From contig JAFPCE010000153.1 of NCBI GenBank assembly GCA_017390245.1, positions 1-8,726 on the forward strand: a stretch of DNA of 8,726 nt. Reading direction: 5' to 3'. Position numbers and translations under genes: made by a program. Shown one piece after another: positions 1 through 6,010 of this stretch (position 1 is the first letter of the stretch; every line of letters begins with the position of its first letter). The stretch is from Selenomonadaceae bacterium (GTDB taxonomy: Bacteria > Bacillota > Negativicutes > Selenomonadales > Selenomonadaceae). The notes under the pieces were generated by a model. The model was not told where the DNA came from. It did no database searches and saw only the letters and a program-made list of their open reading frames with translations.

Positions 1-85
1 AGCGTCTGCCTTATCCCAAATGGGACTAGCAGCAAGCTGCGTCGCAAGCGGCATGTCAGCGGTTCGATCCCGTTAGCGCCCACCA
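1..85 (+). tRNA. tRNA-Val(UAC)-like gene, 5'-truncated by the window and interrupted in the anticodon loop
   Basis: The 3' half fits class I tRNA geometry exactly. Bases 48-52 (GCGGC) are the 3' anticodon strand, 53-57 (ATGTC) the variable loop, 58-62 with 70-74 the T stem around loop TTCGATC, 75-81 (AGCGCCC) the 3' acceptor strand, 82 the discriminator A and 83-85 an encoded CCA. Bases 1-13 read as the end of the D stem (AGC), base 26 (G), the 5' anticodon strand TCTGC and then CTTA. Joining CTTA (10-13) to CAA (45-47) gives CTTACAA, the usual valine UAC anticodon loop. Bases 14-44 are therefore about 31 extra bases. Anticodon-stem pairing would be four of five (T5 against C52 is a mismatch). 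Position 70 is C, so the alanine G3-U70 identity pair is absent, which argues against tRNA-Ala and tmRNA. The 3' end is seen directly; the valine identity is inferred. It could be a pseudogene or an integration-site remnant. Confidence 0.5.
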
Positions 86-93
86 TTGAAATC

Positions 94-122
94 AAGACTG
101 CCAATTATGGTGGTCTTTTTTG
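94..122 (+). terminator. Intrinsic terminator after the tRNA
   Basis: AGACTGCC (95-102) pairs with GGTGGTCT (109-116), with two G-T wobbles, around a six-base loop and is followed by a run of Ts to 121. It starts nine bases after the CCA end, as expected for the end of a tRNA transcription unit. Confidence 0.75.
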
Positions 123-136
123 TTTATTACTTATTT

Positions 137-273
137 GCCACGGCATATAACCTACACAGGACGCTCTCGCTTTGAGGACCCGCCTAGTGGAACTAAGCTC
201 TGACTGCGCTTTGCTTGTCAATCGCTAAGTACCAAGGCTCTCCACAACCTGTTTAAGGTTATATGGCCGTGGC
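137..273 (+). ncRNA. Candidate rod-shaped structured RNA (6S-like architecture), identity unknown
   Basis: Bases 137-153 (GCCACGGCATATAACCT) are the reverse complement of 256-273 apart from one extra G. The pairing continues inward: ACAGG (156-160) with CCTGT (248-252). Then comes an asymmetric open region (161-181 against 239-247). An apical arm follows: GCCT/AGGC (182-185 with 235-238), TGG/CCA (188-190 with 232-234), ACT/AGT (192-194 with 228-230), AGC/GCT (196-198 with 224-226) and TGAC/GTCA (201-204 with 217-220). A long closing stem, a central bubble and an irregular apical stem are the architecture of 6S RNA, but at about 137 bases it is shorter than most 6S RNAs and I do not recognise conserved 6S sequence. 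No clear promoter or terminator flanks it, so strand is uncertain. A small non-autonomous mobile element with inverted ends is the main alternative. The rest of 123-406 holds no gene I can support. Confidence 0.4.
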
Positions 274-371
274 TCTGCCAAAAGTATCGGCATAACTTTC
301 TATCCTCGATGCGAAGCATTATTAGGGTGGTGGGTGGGAATAGATTGCTTTTGAGGTATTGCATTTTCCTG

Positions 372-402
372 CACCCTCCTATAAAATTTTCATAGGAGGG
401 TG
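372..402 (+). promoter_or_regulatory. Perfect 11-bp inverted repeat covering the niaR ribosome binding site
   Basis: CACCCTCCTAT (372-382) and ATAGGAGGGTG (392-402) are exact reverse complements around a nine-base AT-rich spacer (AAAATTTTC). The right arm contains the Shine-Dalgarno sequence AGGAGG (394-399) of niaR, which starts at 407. In RNA the hairpin would hide the ribosome binding site; in DNA it is a good candidate operator. A possible -10 (TATAAA, 380-385) with TTGCAT (359-364) at a short 15-base spacing lies inside it. If that promoter is real, the transcript would start within the repeat and the DNA-operator reading would be favoured. Autoregulation by NiaR is an inference. Confidence 0.55.
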
Positions 403-406
403 GCTT

Positions 407-937
407 ATGGATACTAAGAGCAGAAGACAGCAGGTGCTTCAGATGCTGAAGAATACAAAGGGGCCGGTTACGGGGAGTAATCTGGCTAAGAGGTTTAATG
501 TGAGCCGGCAGATTATCGTTGGTGATATCAGCGTGCTGCGGGCTGGGGGCATTACTATTTATGCTACTCCGCAGGGCTATGTGCTGCCGGAGGAGGCTAA
601 CAGGGACGTTGTGGTGGCTACTATTACCTGCCAGCATGACAATGCTTCCATGCTGCAGGAGCTAGAGACTGTGGTGGATAACGGCGGTTTTGTAAGGGAC
701 GTGATAGTGGAGCATCCTCTTTATGGTGAAATCAGGGCTGATCTGATGCTGGGTTCCCGCCATGACGTGCAGGAATTTTATAATAGCATGCTGCAGTGTG
801 AGGCGAAGCCTTTATCTTTAATTACCAATGGTGTGCATCTCCATACTATTGAGGTTCCTTCTGAGGCGCATTTACAGCGTATCCGCCAGCAGCTAAAGGC
901 TTTAGGTGTGCTGGCAGAGGACCAGGCTGGAATCTGA
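407..937 (+). CDS. niaR: NiaR-type niacin-responsive transcriptional repressor (HTH + 3H domain)
   Basis: The product is a 176-residue DNA-binding repressor. NiaR (YrxA) family proteins repress NAD de novo synthesis and niacin uptake genes when niacin is plentiful. Residues about 6-60 form a winged helix-turn-helix (RRQQVLQMLK, then NLAKRFNVSRQIIVGDIS), and about 68-170 form the 3H domain, with EHPLYGEIRADLMLGSRHDV and NGVHLHTIEV. H77, E85, H144 and H146 match the spacing of the metal ligands I recall from the TM1602 structure. The ATG at 407 is chosen because AGGAGG lies seven bases upstream and the length suits the family. An in-frame ATG at 359 would add 16 residues encoded by the palindrome region and has no ribosome binding site. 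No NAD-pathway gene lies in the window, so it appears monocistronic, and its targets must lie elsewhere. Confidence 0.9.
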   Translation: MDTKSRRQQVLQMLKNTKGPVTGSNLAKRFNVSRQIIVGDISVLRAGGITIYATPQGYVLPEEANRDVVVATITCQHDNASMLQELETVVDNGGFVRDVIVEHPLYGEIRADLMLGSRHDVQEFYNSMLQCEAKPLSLITNGVHLHTIEVPSEAHLQRIRQQLKALGVLAEDQAGI

Positions 938-1012
938 CATTAATATATTCATTATAAATTCATGTATTTATGATATTATCAAGTAACACAAGGGTAGAAA
1001 GGTGGTTTTGCT

Positions 1013-1267
1013 ATGGGGTTTTGGCAGAATTTATGGCACAATATGGTGCTGAAGGAGCAGACTTCTACTGAGGATGGCTATACCAGTGCCCCAGAGCATC
1101 CAGAGCTGGTGGGCTGTACTGGCACTGTGACCAGGGAGCTGCGGCCAGCAGGTACTGTGGTGATTAATGGTGAGCCAGTGGATGTGGTTTCTGAAGGAGA
1201 CTACATTGAAAAGGGACGGCAGGTTACTGTGGTGGCAGTAACTGGCAATCGTGTGGTTGTGAGATAA
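1013..1267 (+). CDS. Short NfeD-like protein (soluble OB-fold domain only)
   Basis: The product has 84 residues. Residues about 31-84 match the C-terminal OB-fold domain of NfeD proteins: ELVGCTGTVTRELRPAGTVV, then INGEPVDVVSEGDYIEKG and a closing VTVVAVTGNRVVVR strand. Full-length NfeD homologues carry an N-terminal ClpP-like protease domain and membrane spans; both are absent here. The N-terminus (about 1-30) is only mildly hydrophobic, with no convincing membrane segment. NfeD proteins are encoded next to flotillin/stomatin-family genes and are thought to act with them. Here the stop codon overlaps the next reading frame and floA follows at once, so the two are co-transcribed. AAAGGTGG (998-1005) lies seven bases before the ATG. 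Family assignment is strong; the role of such short forms is not well established. Confidence 0.85.
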   Translation: MGFWQNLWHNMVLKEQTSTEDGYTSAPEHPELVGCTGTVTRELRPAGTVVINGEPVDVVSEGDYIEKGRQVTVVAVTGNRVVVR

Positions 1268-1293
1268 TGTATCTGTCAGAAAGGGAGATGACT

Positions 1294-2307
1294 ATGGAAG
1301 CTATGATTATTGATTTGTTAGACAGCTTAGGTGTATTTTGGTTTATTTTGCTTTTAGCTGGCCTCTGGATATTTTTCCACTTTGTGCCACTTCGCTTGTG
1401 GATTGCTGCCAGGGCAGCTAATGTGTCTTTGAGCATCATTACTCTGGTGGGCATGCGCATGCGCCAGGTTACACCATCTAAGATTGTACTGCCATTGATT
1501 AAGGCTAACAAGGCTGGCCTTAATGTGGAGGTTAACCAGCTGGAGGCCCATTTCCTGGCTGGCGGTAATGTAGACAAGGTGGTGGATGCGCTGATTGCGG
1601 CTCACCGTGCCCAGATTCCTCTGCCCTTTGAGCGCTCAGCAGCCATTGACCTGGCAGGCCGTGATGTGCTGGAAGCTGTGCAGATGAGTGTTAATCCAAA
1701 GGTTATTGAGACGCCAGTGGTTTCTGCGGTGGCAAAAAATGGTATTGAGCTGAAGATTAAGGCTCGTGTAACTGTCCGTGCTAATATTGACCGCCTGGTG
1801 GGCGGTGCTGGCGAGCCTACCATTATTGCCCGCGTAGGCGAGGGTATTGTTACTACTGTCGGTTCATCCCAGAGCCATAACGATGTGCTGGCTAACCCAG
1901 ATGATATTTCCAAGACTGTTTTAGGCAAGGGCCTGGATGCAGGTACTGCCTTTGAGATTCTCTCCATTGATATTGCCGATGTAGATGTAGGACGTAACAT
2001 AGGTGCTGAGCTGCAGACAGACCAGGCTGAGGCGGATAAGCGCATTGCCCAGGCTAAGGCTGAGGAACGCCGTGCCATGGCTGTAGCCAAGGAGCAGGAA
2101 ATGAAGGCCTACACTCAGGAGATGGAGGCTAAGGTTGTAGAGGCTGAGGCTCAGGTGCCTCACGCTATGGCAGAGGCTCTGAAGGCTGGCCGTTTAGGCG
2201 TGATGGATTATTATAACCTGAACAACATCAAGGCTGATACAGAGATGCGCAGCAGCATTGGCCAGGGAGCTGGTGATGGTCCGCTGACTCCGCCAGCTAT
2301 TAAGTAA
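1294..2307 (+). CDS. floA: Flotillin-like protein FloA
   Basis: FloA is a membrane scaffold of functional membrane microdomains that affects membrane fluidity, secretion and cell-envelope processes. The 337-residue product matches Bacillus FloA (YqfA, about 331 residues) along its length. Residues about 12-32 are a hydrophobic membrane-associated segment. About 50-235 are the SPFH/band-7 region, with NQLEAHFLAGGNVDKVV, AAIDLAGRDVLEAVQMSVNP and GLDAGTAFEILSIDIADVDV. About 240-290 are an Ala/Glu-rich coiled coil (DQAEADKRIAQAKAEERRA) that mediates oligomerisation. The C-terminal tail (GVMDYYNLNNIKADTEMR) is also typical. The start is set at 1294 because AGGGAG (1282-1287) lies six bases upstream; ATGs at 1267 and 1288 are in frame but less well spaced. 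It is the middle gene of the NfeD-FloA-small membrane protein operon. Confidence 0.96.
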   Translation: MEAMIIDLLDSLGVFWFILLLAGLWIFFHFVPLRLWIAARAANVSLSIITLVGMRMRQVTPSKIVLPLIKANKAGLNVEVNQLEAHFLAGGNVDKVVDALIAAHRAQIPLPFERSAAIDLAGRDVLEAVQMSVNPKVIETPVVSAVAKNGIELKIKARVTVRANIDRLVGGAGEPTIIARVGEGIVTTVGSSQSHNDVLANPDDISKTVLGKGLDAGTAFEILSIDIADVDVGRNIGAELQTDQAEADKRIAQAKAEERRAMAVAKEQEMKAYTQEMEAKVVEAEAQVPHAMAEALKAGRLGVMDYYNLNNIKADTEMRSSIGQGAGDGPLTPPAIK

Positions 2308-2340
2308 TGCGCTGCAGCAGGAATACAGGCAGGTGATTAT

Positions 2341-2679
2341 ATGGAAGGTATAGCACCGGTGCTCATCGTCATTGGCATTGTGATAATGGGCAATATACTG
2401 GATAAGAAGAAGCCAACGGCAAAGCGCTATCCTCCAGAGGGCAGCCAGCTGCCAGAGGACATAAAGGCAGAACCGGATATTGCTGGAGAAATAAGTGCCC
2501 AGCAGAGAAAATATCAGGAGTATTTAAATAGAAATGGCAATAAGCCGGCAACGGAAAATCATCAGGATACTTCGCCTGCACATAGTGCTGCAGGGAAAAA
2601 GCAGCTGTCGCCAATGGCGCAGGCTGTGATGTGGAGTGAGATTCTGGGCAGGCCAAAGGCGCTATATAGAAAAAAGTAA
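2341..2679 (+). CDS. Unrecognised small single-span membrane protein
   Basis: The product has 112 residues. Residues about 4-20 (IAPVLIVIGIVIMGNIL) form one hydrophobic span at the N-terminus, followed by lysines (DKKK). By the positive-inside rule the rest of the protein should be cytoplasmic. Residues about 30-85 are polar, rich in Gln, Asn, Glu, Pro and Ala, and probably disordered. The C-terminus is more ordered and basic (QLSPMAQAVMWSEILGRPKA, ending YRKK). I do not recognise a family, though the WSEILG-x-P-basic ending resembles short membrane proteins I associate with Negativicutes. AGGTGAT lies just upstream of the ATG. It begins 33 bases after floA, so it is probably in the same operon, and a role alongside FloA is a guess from position. 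Confidence 0.75.
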   Translation: MEGIAPVLIVIGIVIMGNILDKKKPTAKRYPPEGSQLPEDIKAEPDIAGEISAQQRKYQEYLNRNGNKPATENHQDTSPAHSAAGKKQLSPMAQAVMWSEILGRPKALYRKK

Positions 2680-2680
2680 A

Positions 2681-2715
2681 AAAGGGCTGTGGCAAGTGTT
2701 TTGCCACAGCCCTTT
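2681..2715. terminator. Bidirectional intrinsic terminator between the floA operon and gtrA
   Basis: A perfect 15-bp stem (2681-2695 with 2701-2715, core GGGCTGTGGCAA) closes a five-base loop. On the plus strand it is followed by only three Ts. On the minus strand the stem is followed by a T-rich tract (the A-rich bases 2670-2680 on the plus strand), so it is the stronger terminator for gtrA. It lies between two converging genes and can serve both. Confidence 0.88.
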
Positions 2716-2728
2716 GAGGTGTAAGGGG

Positions 2729-3133
2729 TTATTCATTTTTGCCGAAGGCGAAGATTTTGACCATGAGGAAGGTGACTGGTATGCCCAGGATGGCTGCCAG
2801 AAGGTAGCTGACTACTGGCGGGAAGCCCAGGTAGTTGTAGAAGATGAGAACGATGAGGTTCTGGATGATGTAGTTTGGTATGTAGGAAATGAAGAATTTC
2901 ACATAGCGTACTATATCCAGCGGTTCATGGAAGATGATGTAGCTGTTCATAATGTAGGCGATGATATTGCCTATGATGTAGCCTATGTTGAAGTTCAGAT
3001 TGTTATAGGGTGAAAGAAAAGCACAGAGCCAGGCGATAAATGTACCGTTAAAGGTATTTATGCAGCCTATAACCAGGAAGAGAAAAAATTCCCTGGTGAG
3101 AAAGTGCTTTTTTAGTTTGTCCAGCTGTTGCAT
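2729..3133 (-). CDS. gtrA: GtrA-family membrane protein
   Basis: The 134-residue product is almost wholly hydrophobic, with four predicted membrane spans at about 15-40, 49-68, 77-100 and 107-130. The first carries the GtrA signature pattern FFLFLVIGCINTFNG. FNIGYIIGNIIAYIMNSYIIF in the second span and the terminal VKIFAFGK are also typical. GtrA proteins are proposed to flip, or help flip, a polyprenyl-phosphate-linked sugar made by a GtrB glycosyltransferase, for transfer to cell-wall or surface polymers. AGAGGTAA just upstream on the minus strand supports the ATG at 3133. The gene is divergent from the GtrB-like gene at 3231, where a co-directional pair would be the more usual arrangement. 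Function is inferred from family; the sugar and acceptor cannot be read from sequence. Confidence 0.88.
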   Translation of the reverse strand: MQQLDKLKKHFLTREFFLFLVIGCINTFNGTFIAWLCAFLSPYNNLNFNIGYIIGNIIAYIMNSYIIFHEPLDIVRYVKFFISYIPNYIIQNLIVLIFYNYLGFPPVVSYLLAAILGIPVTFLMVKIFAFGKNE

Positions 3134-3157
3134 ATTTATTACCTCTAGTATTAAATA

Positions 3158-3186
3158 TTGTGTAATTTATTGTATATGGTTATAAT
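3158..3186 (+). promoter_or_regulatory. Promoter for the GtrB-like glycosyltransferase gene
   Basis: TTGTGT (3158-3163) and a consensus TATAAT (3181-3186) are separated by exactly 17 bases, giving a predicted start near 3193 and a leader of about 38 bases. It lies in the 97-base divergent region between gtrA and the glycosyltransferase. No equally convincing promoter was seen for gtrA. Confidence 0.75.
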
Positions 3187-3230
3187 AAAGGTTAAGTGGA
3201 ATTTTAAAAAAGGTAAAGTGATGAGATAAC

Positions 3231-4184
3231 ATGAAAATTATATCAATTGTAGTTCCTGTATTCAATGAGGAAGACAATATTCAGCATTTTTATGAAAGTA
3301 TCTGCCAGAATATGGAGCCGCTGCCTTATGAATTTGAGCTGATTTTTGTGGATGATGGCTCAAAGGACAGAAGCAGGGAGATCCTCCGGGAGCTGGAGAA
3401 AAAGGACAGCCGCATTCAGTCGATTTTCCTGGCTAAGAATTATGGACATCAGCTGGCCCTGACCTGCGGCCTGGATCATGCTGAAGGTGATGCTGTTATT
3501 ACCATGGATGGCGATATGCAGCATCCGCCAGAGCTGCTGCCAGTGCTTTTAGAGCAGTGGGAAAATGGCTATGAGGTGGTACAGACTATCCGTAAAACTA
3601 CGGAGGGTGTGTCTGCAATGAAGAAGCTTACATCCTATTATTATTATAAGGTGCTGAATAAGCTGTCTGATGTACATATCCAGGAAGGCGGTTCTGACTT
3701 CCGGTTAATGGACAGAGTTGTGGTAAAGGCTTTCCGCCGGTATCGTGAGCATGCCCGCTTTATCCGCGGCATGATTGGGGATATGGGCTTTAAGCAGACC
3801 AGGATTGAGTTTGTAGCATCTAAGCGCTTTGCTGGCGTGTCGAAGTTCTCACCAAAGAAGATGCTGAACTTTGCCATTGACGGCGTGCTGGCTTATTCCA
3901 TCATGCCACTGCGCCTTGGTCTGTATATTGGCTTTTTGTGTGCTGTAGTCAGCATTTTGATTATCTGCCATGTGCTGGTGTCTAAGTTTATTTTTGACGA
4001 TGCTGTGGCAGGCTGGACTACCACCATGGCCTGCATTTTGTTCTTTGGCGGCATGCAGATGATGGTACTGGGGATTATTGGTGAGTATCTGGGCCGCGTC
4101 TTCGAGGAAGTGAAGAAGCGCCCGCTGTATCTCATTGCCCGGGGCAAGCCTAAGGAAGAAATGGATATAGAAAGCGAAGCATAA
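3231..4184 (+). CDS. GtrB/DPM-like polyprenyl-phosphate glycosyltransferase (GT2) with C-terminal membrane anchor
   Basis: The product has 317 residues. It should transfer a sugar from a nucleotide donor to polyprenyl phosphate on the inner face of the membrane, for envelope glycosylation. Residues 1-215 are a GT-A fold family 2 domain: ISIVVPVFNEEDN at the nucleotide-binding start, VDDGSKDRS (D41-D42), the metal-binding DGD at 93-95 in TMDGDMQHPPE, then QEGGSDFRLMDR and KFSPKKML near the catalytic end. Two membrane hairpin segments follow, about 228-252 and 263-290, ending in GEYLGRVFEEVKKRPLY, which is characteristic of the GtrB/Dpm1-like branch. The ribosome binding site is weak (a GTGATGAG-like stretch before the ATG). 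Together with the divergent gtrA it could make and flip a lipid-linked sugar. Substrate specificity is unknown. Confidence 0.92.
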   Translation: MKIISIVVPVFNEEDNIQHFYESICQNMEPLPYEFELIFVDDGSKDRSREILRELEKKDSRIQSIFLAKNYGHQLALTCGLDHAEGDAVITMDGDMQHPPELLPVLLEQWENGYEVVQTIRKTTEGVSAMKKLTSYYYYKVLNKLSDVHIQEGGSDFRLMDRVVVKAFRRYREHARFIRGMIGDMGFKQTRIEFVASKRFAGVSKFSPKKMLNFAIDGVLAYSIMPLRLGLYIGFLCAVVSILIICHVLVSKFIFDDAVAGWTTTMACILFFGGMQMMVLGIIGEYLGRVFEEVKKRPLYLIARGKPKEEMDIESEA

Positions 4185-4196
4185 AATACATAACAA

Positions 4197-4231
4197 AAAA
4201 GGCACTCACATTGATGTTGCGAGTGCCTTTT
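4197..4231. terminator. Bidirectional terminator between the glycosyltransferase gene and putP
   Basis: AAAAGGCACTC (4197-4207) pairs with GAGTGCCTTTT (4221-4231), 11 bp around a 13-base loop that can itself pair ACA with TGT. T tracts are available on both strands, and the two flanking genes converge on it. Confidence 0.85.
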
Positions 4232-4244
4232 ACTATGCAGAAAT

Positions 4245-5720
4245 TTAAATATCAGAATGCTCTACTGCATTAAAGAGGTCGGTGATTTCCTTGGCAGGTT
4301 CTTTATCCAGCTTGCTGACTATATAAATAGCCAGGAGGGAAAGAGCGAAGCCAGGGATGATTTCATAAAGACCCCAGAGGGCAAACTGTTTCCAGATAAG
4401 AACGGTTAAGCCGCCTACAGTGATGCCAGCCAGAATGCCGTTTCTGGTGGTACGGCGCCAGAACAGGGACATGAGCACTGCAGGGCCGAAGGATGCACCA
4501 AAGCCTGCCCAGGCATAGGATACCATTTCCAGAATAAAGCTGTTTGGATTCATGGCAATGGTAATAGCTGCAGCAGAAATCAAAAATACAGAGATACGGC
4601 TTACCCAGAGCAGTTCATTGTGGTCAGCATTCTTGCGGATAACAGAACGGTAGAAGTCCTGGGAAAAGGCAGAAGCTGCTACTAAAAGCTGGGAGGAAGC
4701 AGTACTCATAATAGCTGCCAGTACAGCAGAAAGAATAATGCCACCCATAAATGGATTAAAGAGCTGCTGGGTCATAACCAAAAGAACAGTTTCAACGGCA
4801 GGACCTTCCAGACCAGTGGTGAGGAAAACCTTACCAACCATACCTACAAATACTGCAGCAATCATGGCAATAATATACCAGGTAACAGCAATGTTACGGG
4901 AACGTTTCAGCTCACTGGTGGAGCTGATAGCCATAAAGCGTACCAGGATATGTGGCTGGCCAAAGTAGCCAAGACCCCAGCCCATAAGGGATATAAAGGC
5001 TACGAAAGAGATAGTAGAACCATCTGGATTTAAAAATGGATTAAAGAAGGTTGGGTTGACGATTTCAATGGCAGTAGCAGTAGTGCCAGGACCGCCCAGC
5101 ATATAAACTGCAGTAGCCGGTACCAGAACGATGGCAAAGAACATCATGATGCCCTGGATAAAGTCAGTCCAGCAAACGGCCATAAAGCCGCCAGTCAAGG
5201 TGTAGAAAACTACTACAAAGGCACCTAAAAGCACTGCCGTGGAGTACTCTAAGCCAAAGAGAGTGCTGAAGAGCTTGCCACCGCTGACAAAGCCGGAGCC
5301 TGTGTAAATAATGAAGAAAATTACAATGAAAATTGCAGGAATGATACGCAGCAGGTTACTGTTGTCCTGATAGCGGTTCTGGAAAAAGTCCGGCAGAGTC
5401 AGGGAATTATTAGCCAGCTCTGTGTATTTTCTCAGTCTTGCTGCTACAAACTGCCAGTTGGCCCAGGTACCCAGGCCAAGGCCTACAGCAATCCAGGCGG
5501 AGCTCAGCCCTGCCAGATAAGCTGCACCTGGCACACCCATCATCATCCAGCCACTCATATCGGACGCCTCGGCACTCATGGCTGCAACCCATGGTCCCAG
5601 CTTGCGGTTACCGATAATGTAGTCATCCATGCTGTTGGTTTTGCGGTAATAATAAATACCGATGAACATCATTAGTGCTAAATATAATACAAGGGCTATG
5701 ATTACTAATATATTATCCAA
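4245..5720 (-). CDS. putP: Sodium/proline symporter PutP
   Basis: PutP imports proline with sodium across the cytoplasmic membrane. The product has 491 residues, close to the 502 of Escherichia coli PutP, and has the many hydrophobic spans of the sodium:solute symporter family. The second span contains AEASDMSGWMMMG. D54 and S56 correspond to E. coli D55 and S57, and M55 to M56. ILSAVLAAIMSTASSQLLVA carries S339-T340, equivalent to the sodium-binding S340-T341. GYFGQPHILVRFMA is also a family signature. The start is a TTG at 5720, supported by AGGAGG eight bases upstream; no ATG is available until about residue 17, inside the first span. It is transcribed alone and has its own promoter. No proline catabolic genes are nearby, so its use for osmoprotection or nutrition cannot be decided. 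Confidence 0.95.
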   Translation of the reverse strand: MDNILVIIALVLYLALMMFIGIYYYRKTNSMDDYIIGNRKLGPWVAAMSAEASDMSGWMMMGVPGAAYLAGLSSAWIAVGLGLGTWANWQFVAARLRKYTELANNSLTLPDFFQNRYQDNSNLLRIIPAIFIVIFFIIYTGSGFVSGGKLFSTLFGLEYSTAVLLGAFVVVFYTLTGGFMAVCWTDFIQGIMMFFAIVLVPATAVYMLGGPGTTATAIEIVNPTFFNPFLNPDGSTISFVAFISLMGWGLGYFGQPHILVRFMAISSTSELKRSRNIAVTWYIIAMIAAVFVGMVGKVFLTTGLEGPAVETVLLVMTQQLFNPFMGGIILSAVLAAIMSTASSQLLVAASAFSQDFYRSVIRKNADHNELLWVSRISVFLISAAAITIAMNPNSFILEMVSYAWAGFGASFGPAVLMSLFWRRTTRNGILAGITVGGLTVLIWKQFALWGLYEIIPGFALSLLAIYIVSKLDKEPAKEITDLFNAVEHSDI

Positions 5721-5752
5721 TTTTTATACCTCCTATAAAAAATATACATATC

Positions 5753-5781
5753 ATTATATAGGACAGAAAACTGATTTGCAA
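5753..5781 (-). promoter_or_regulatory. putP promoter
   Basis: On the minus strand TTGCAA (5781-5776) and TATAAT (5758-5753) are exactly 17 bases apart, giving a predicted start near 5746 and a leader of about 26 bases that carries AGGAGG before the TTG start. Confidence 0.8.
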
Positions 5782-5823
5782 ACATTAATCATAATAGTGG
5801 TAATTTATAGGTATATTTTGCCT

Positions 5824-5853
5824 AAGTTAGGACTTTTTTACGGGGGGTAACTT
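5824..5853. promoter_or_regulatory. Spaced inverted repeat upstream of the response-regulator promoter, possible operator
   Basis: AAGTTA (5824-5829) and TAACTT (5848-5853) are exact reverse complements 18 bases apart. The right arm touches the -35 box at 5852. The left arm overlaps a second small palindrome, CCTAAGTTAGG (5821-5831). Arms this short can arise by chance in AT-rich DNA. The remainder of 5721-6010 is AT-rich and holds the two divergent promoters and no gene. Confidence 0.25.
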
Positions 5854-5880
5854 GTAGAAATGGTAGATTTTTTGTATACT
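5852..5880 (+). promoter_or_regulatory. Promoter for the REC-CheX/CheX operon
   Basis: TTGTAG (5852-5857) and TATACT (5875-5880) are exactly 17 bases apart, predicting a start near 5887 and an untranslated leader of about 124 bases before the GTG at 6011. The leader is AT-rich and I see no riboswitch-like structure in it. Confidence 0.65.
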
Positions 5881-6010
5881 TAAAGAAAGTTGCATAGTGA
5901 ATATAAATATAAATTGATTAAACTTTGTTCAAATAATTTAGAGGATTTTTTTCCTTACGGCGAATTATTATCCATAGGAGAAGTTAAAATAGAATTGTAG
6001 GTGATTATTA

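Noticed and set aside
1..85. Calling the 3' CCA structure the end of a tmRNA or a tRNA-Ala(CGC)
   Set aside because: Position 70 is C, so the G3-U70 pair needed by alanyl-tRNA synthetase is missing. The CGC reading of the 36-52 hairpin also leaves no D arm upstream. The valine reconstruction explains both flanks better.
137..273. Calling the inverted repeat an insertion-sequence remnant
   Set aside because: No transposase fragment or target-site duplication is visible, and the pairing continues inward through the whole element, which fits an RNA structure better than simple terminal repeats. It is kept only as an alternative.
218..637. Minus-strand open frame of 139 codons
   Set aside because: It spans the inverted-repeat region and runs antisense to niaR, and its sequence is low in complexity with no family resemblance.
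1602..2090. Minus-strand open frame of 162 codons inside floA
   Set aside because: It is fully antisense to a confidently identified gene. Its Ser/Ala/Arg-rich composition is typical of a shadow frame.
2636..3013. Plus-strand open frame opposite gtrA
   Set aside because: It overlaps the end of the small membrane protein gene, runs through the terminator stem and is antisense to gtrA. Its acidic composition mirrors the hydrophobic GtrA frame.
5662..5850. Short plus-strand frame across the putP start and promoter
   Set aside because: It overlaps the putP start, Shine-Dalgarno and promoter on the opposite strand, with no supporting ribosome binding site or homology.
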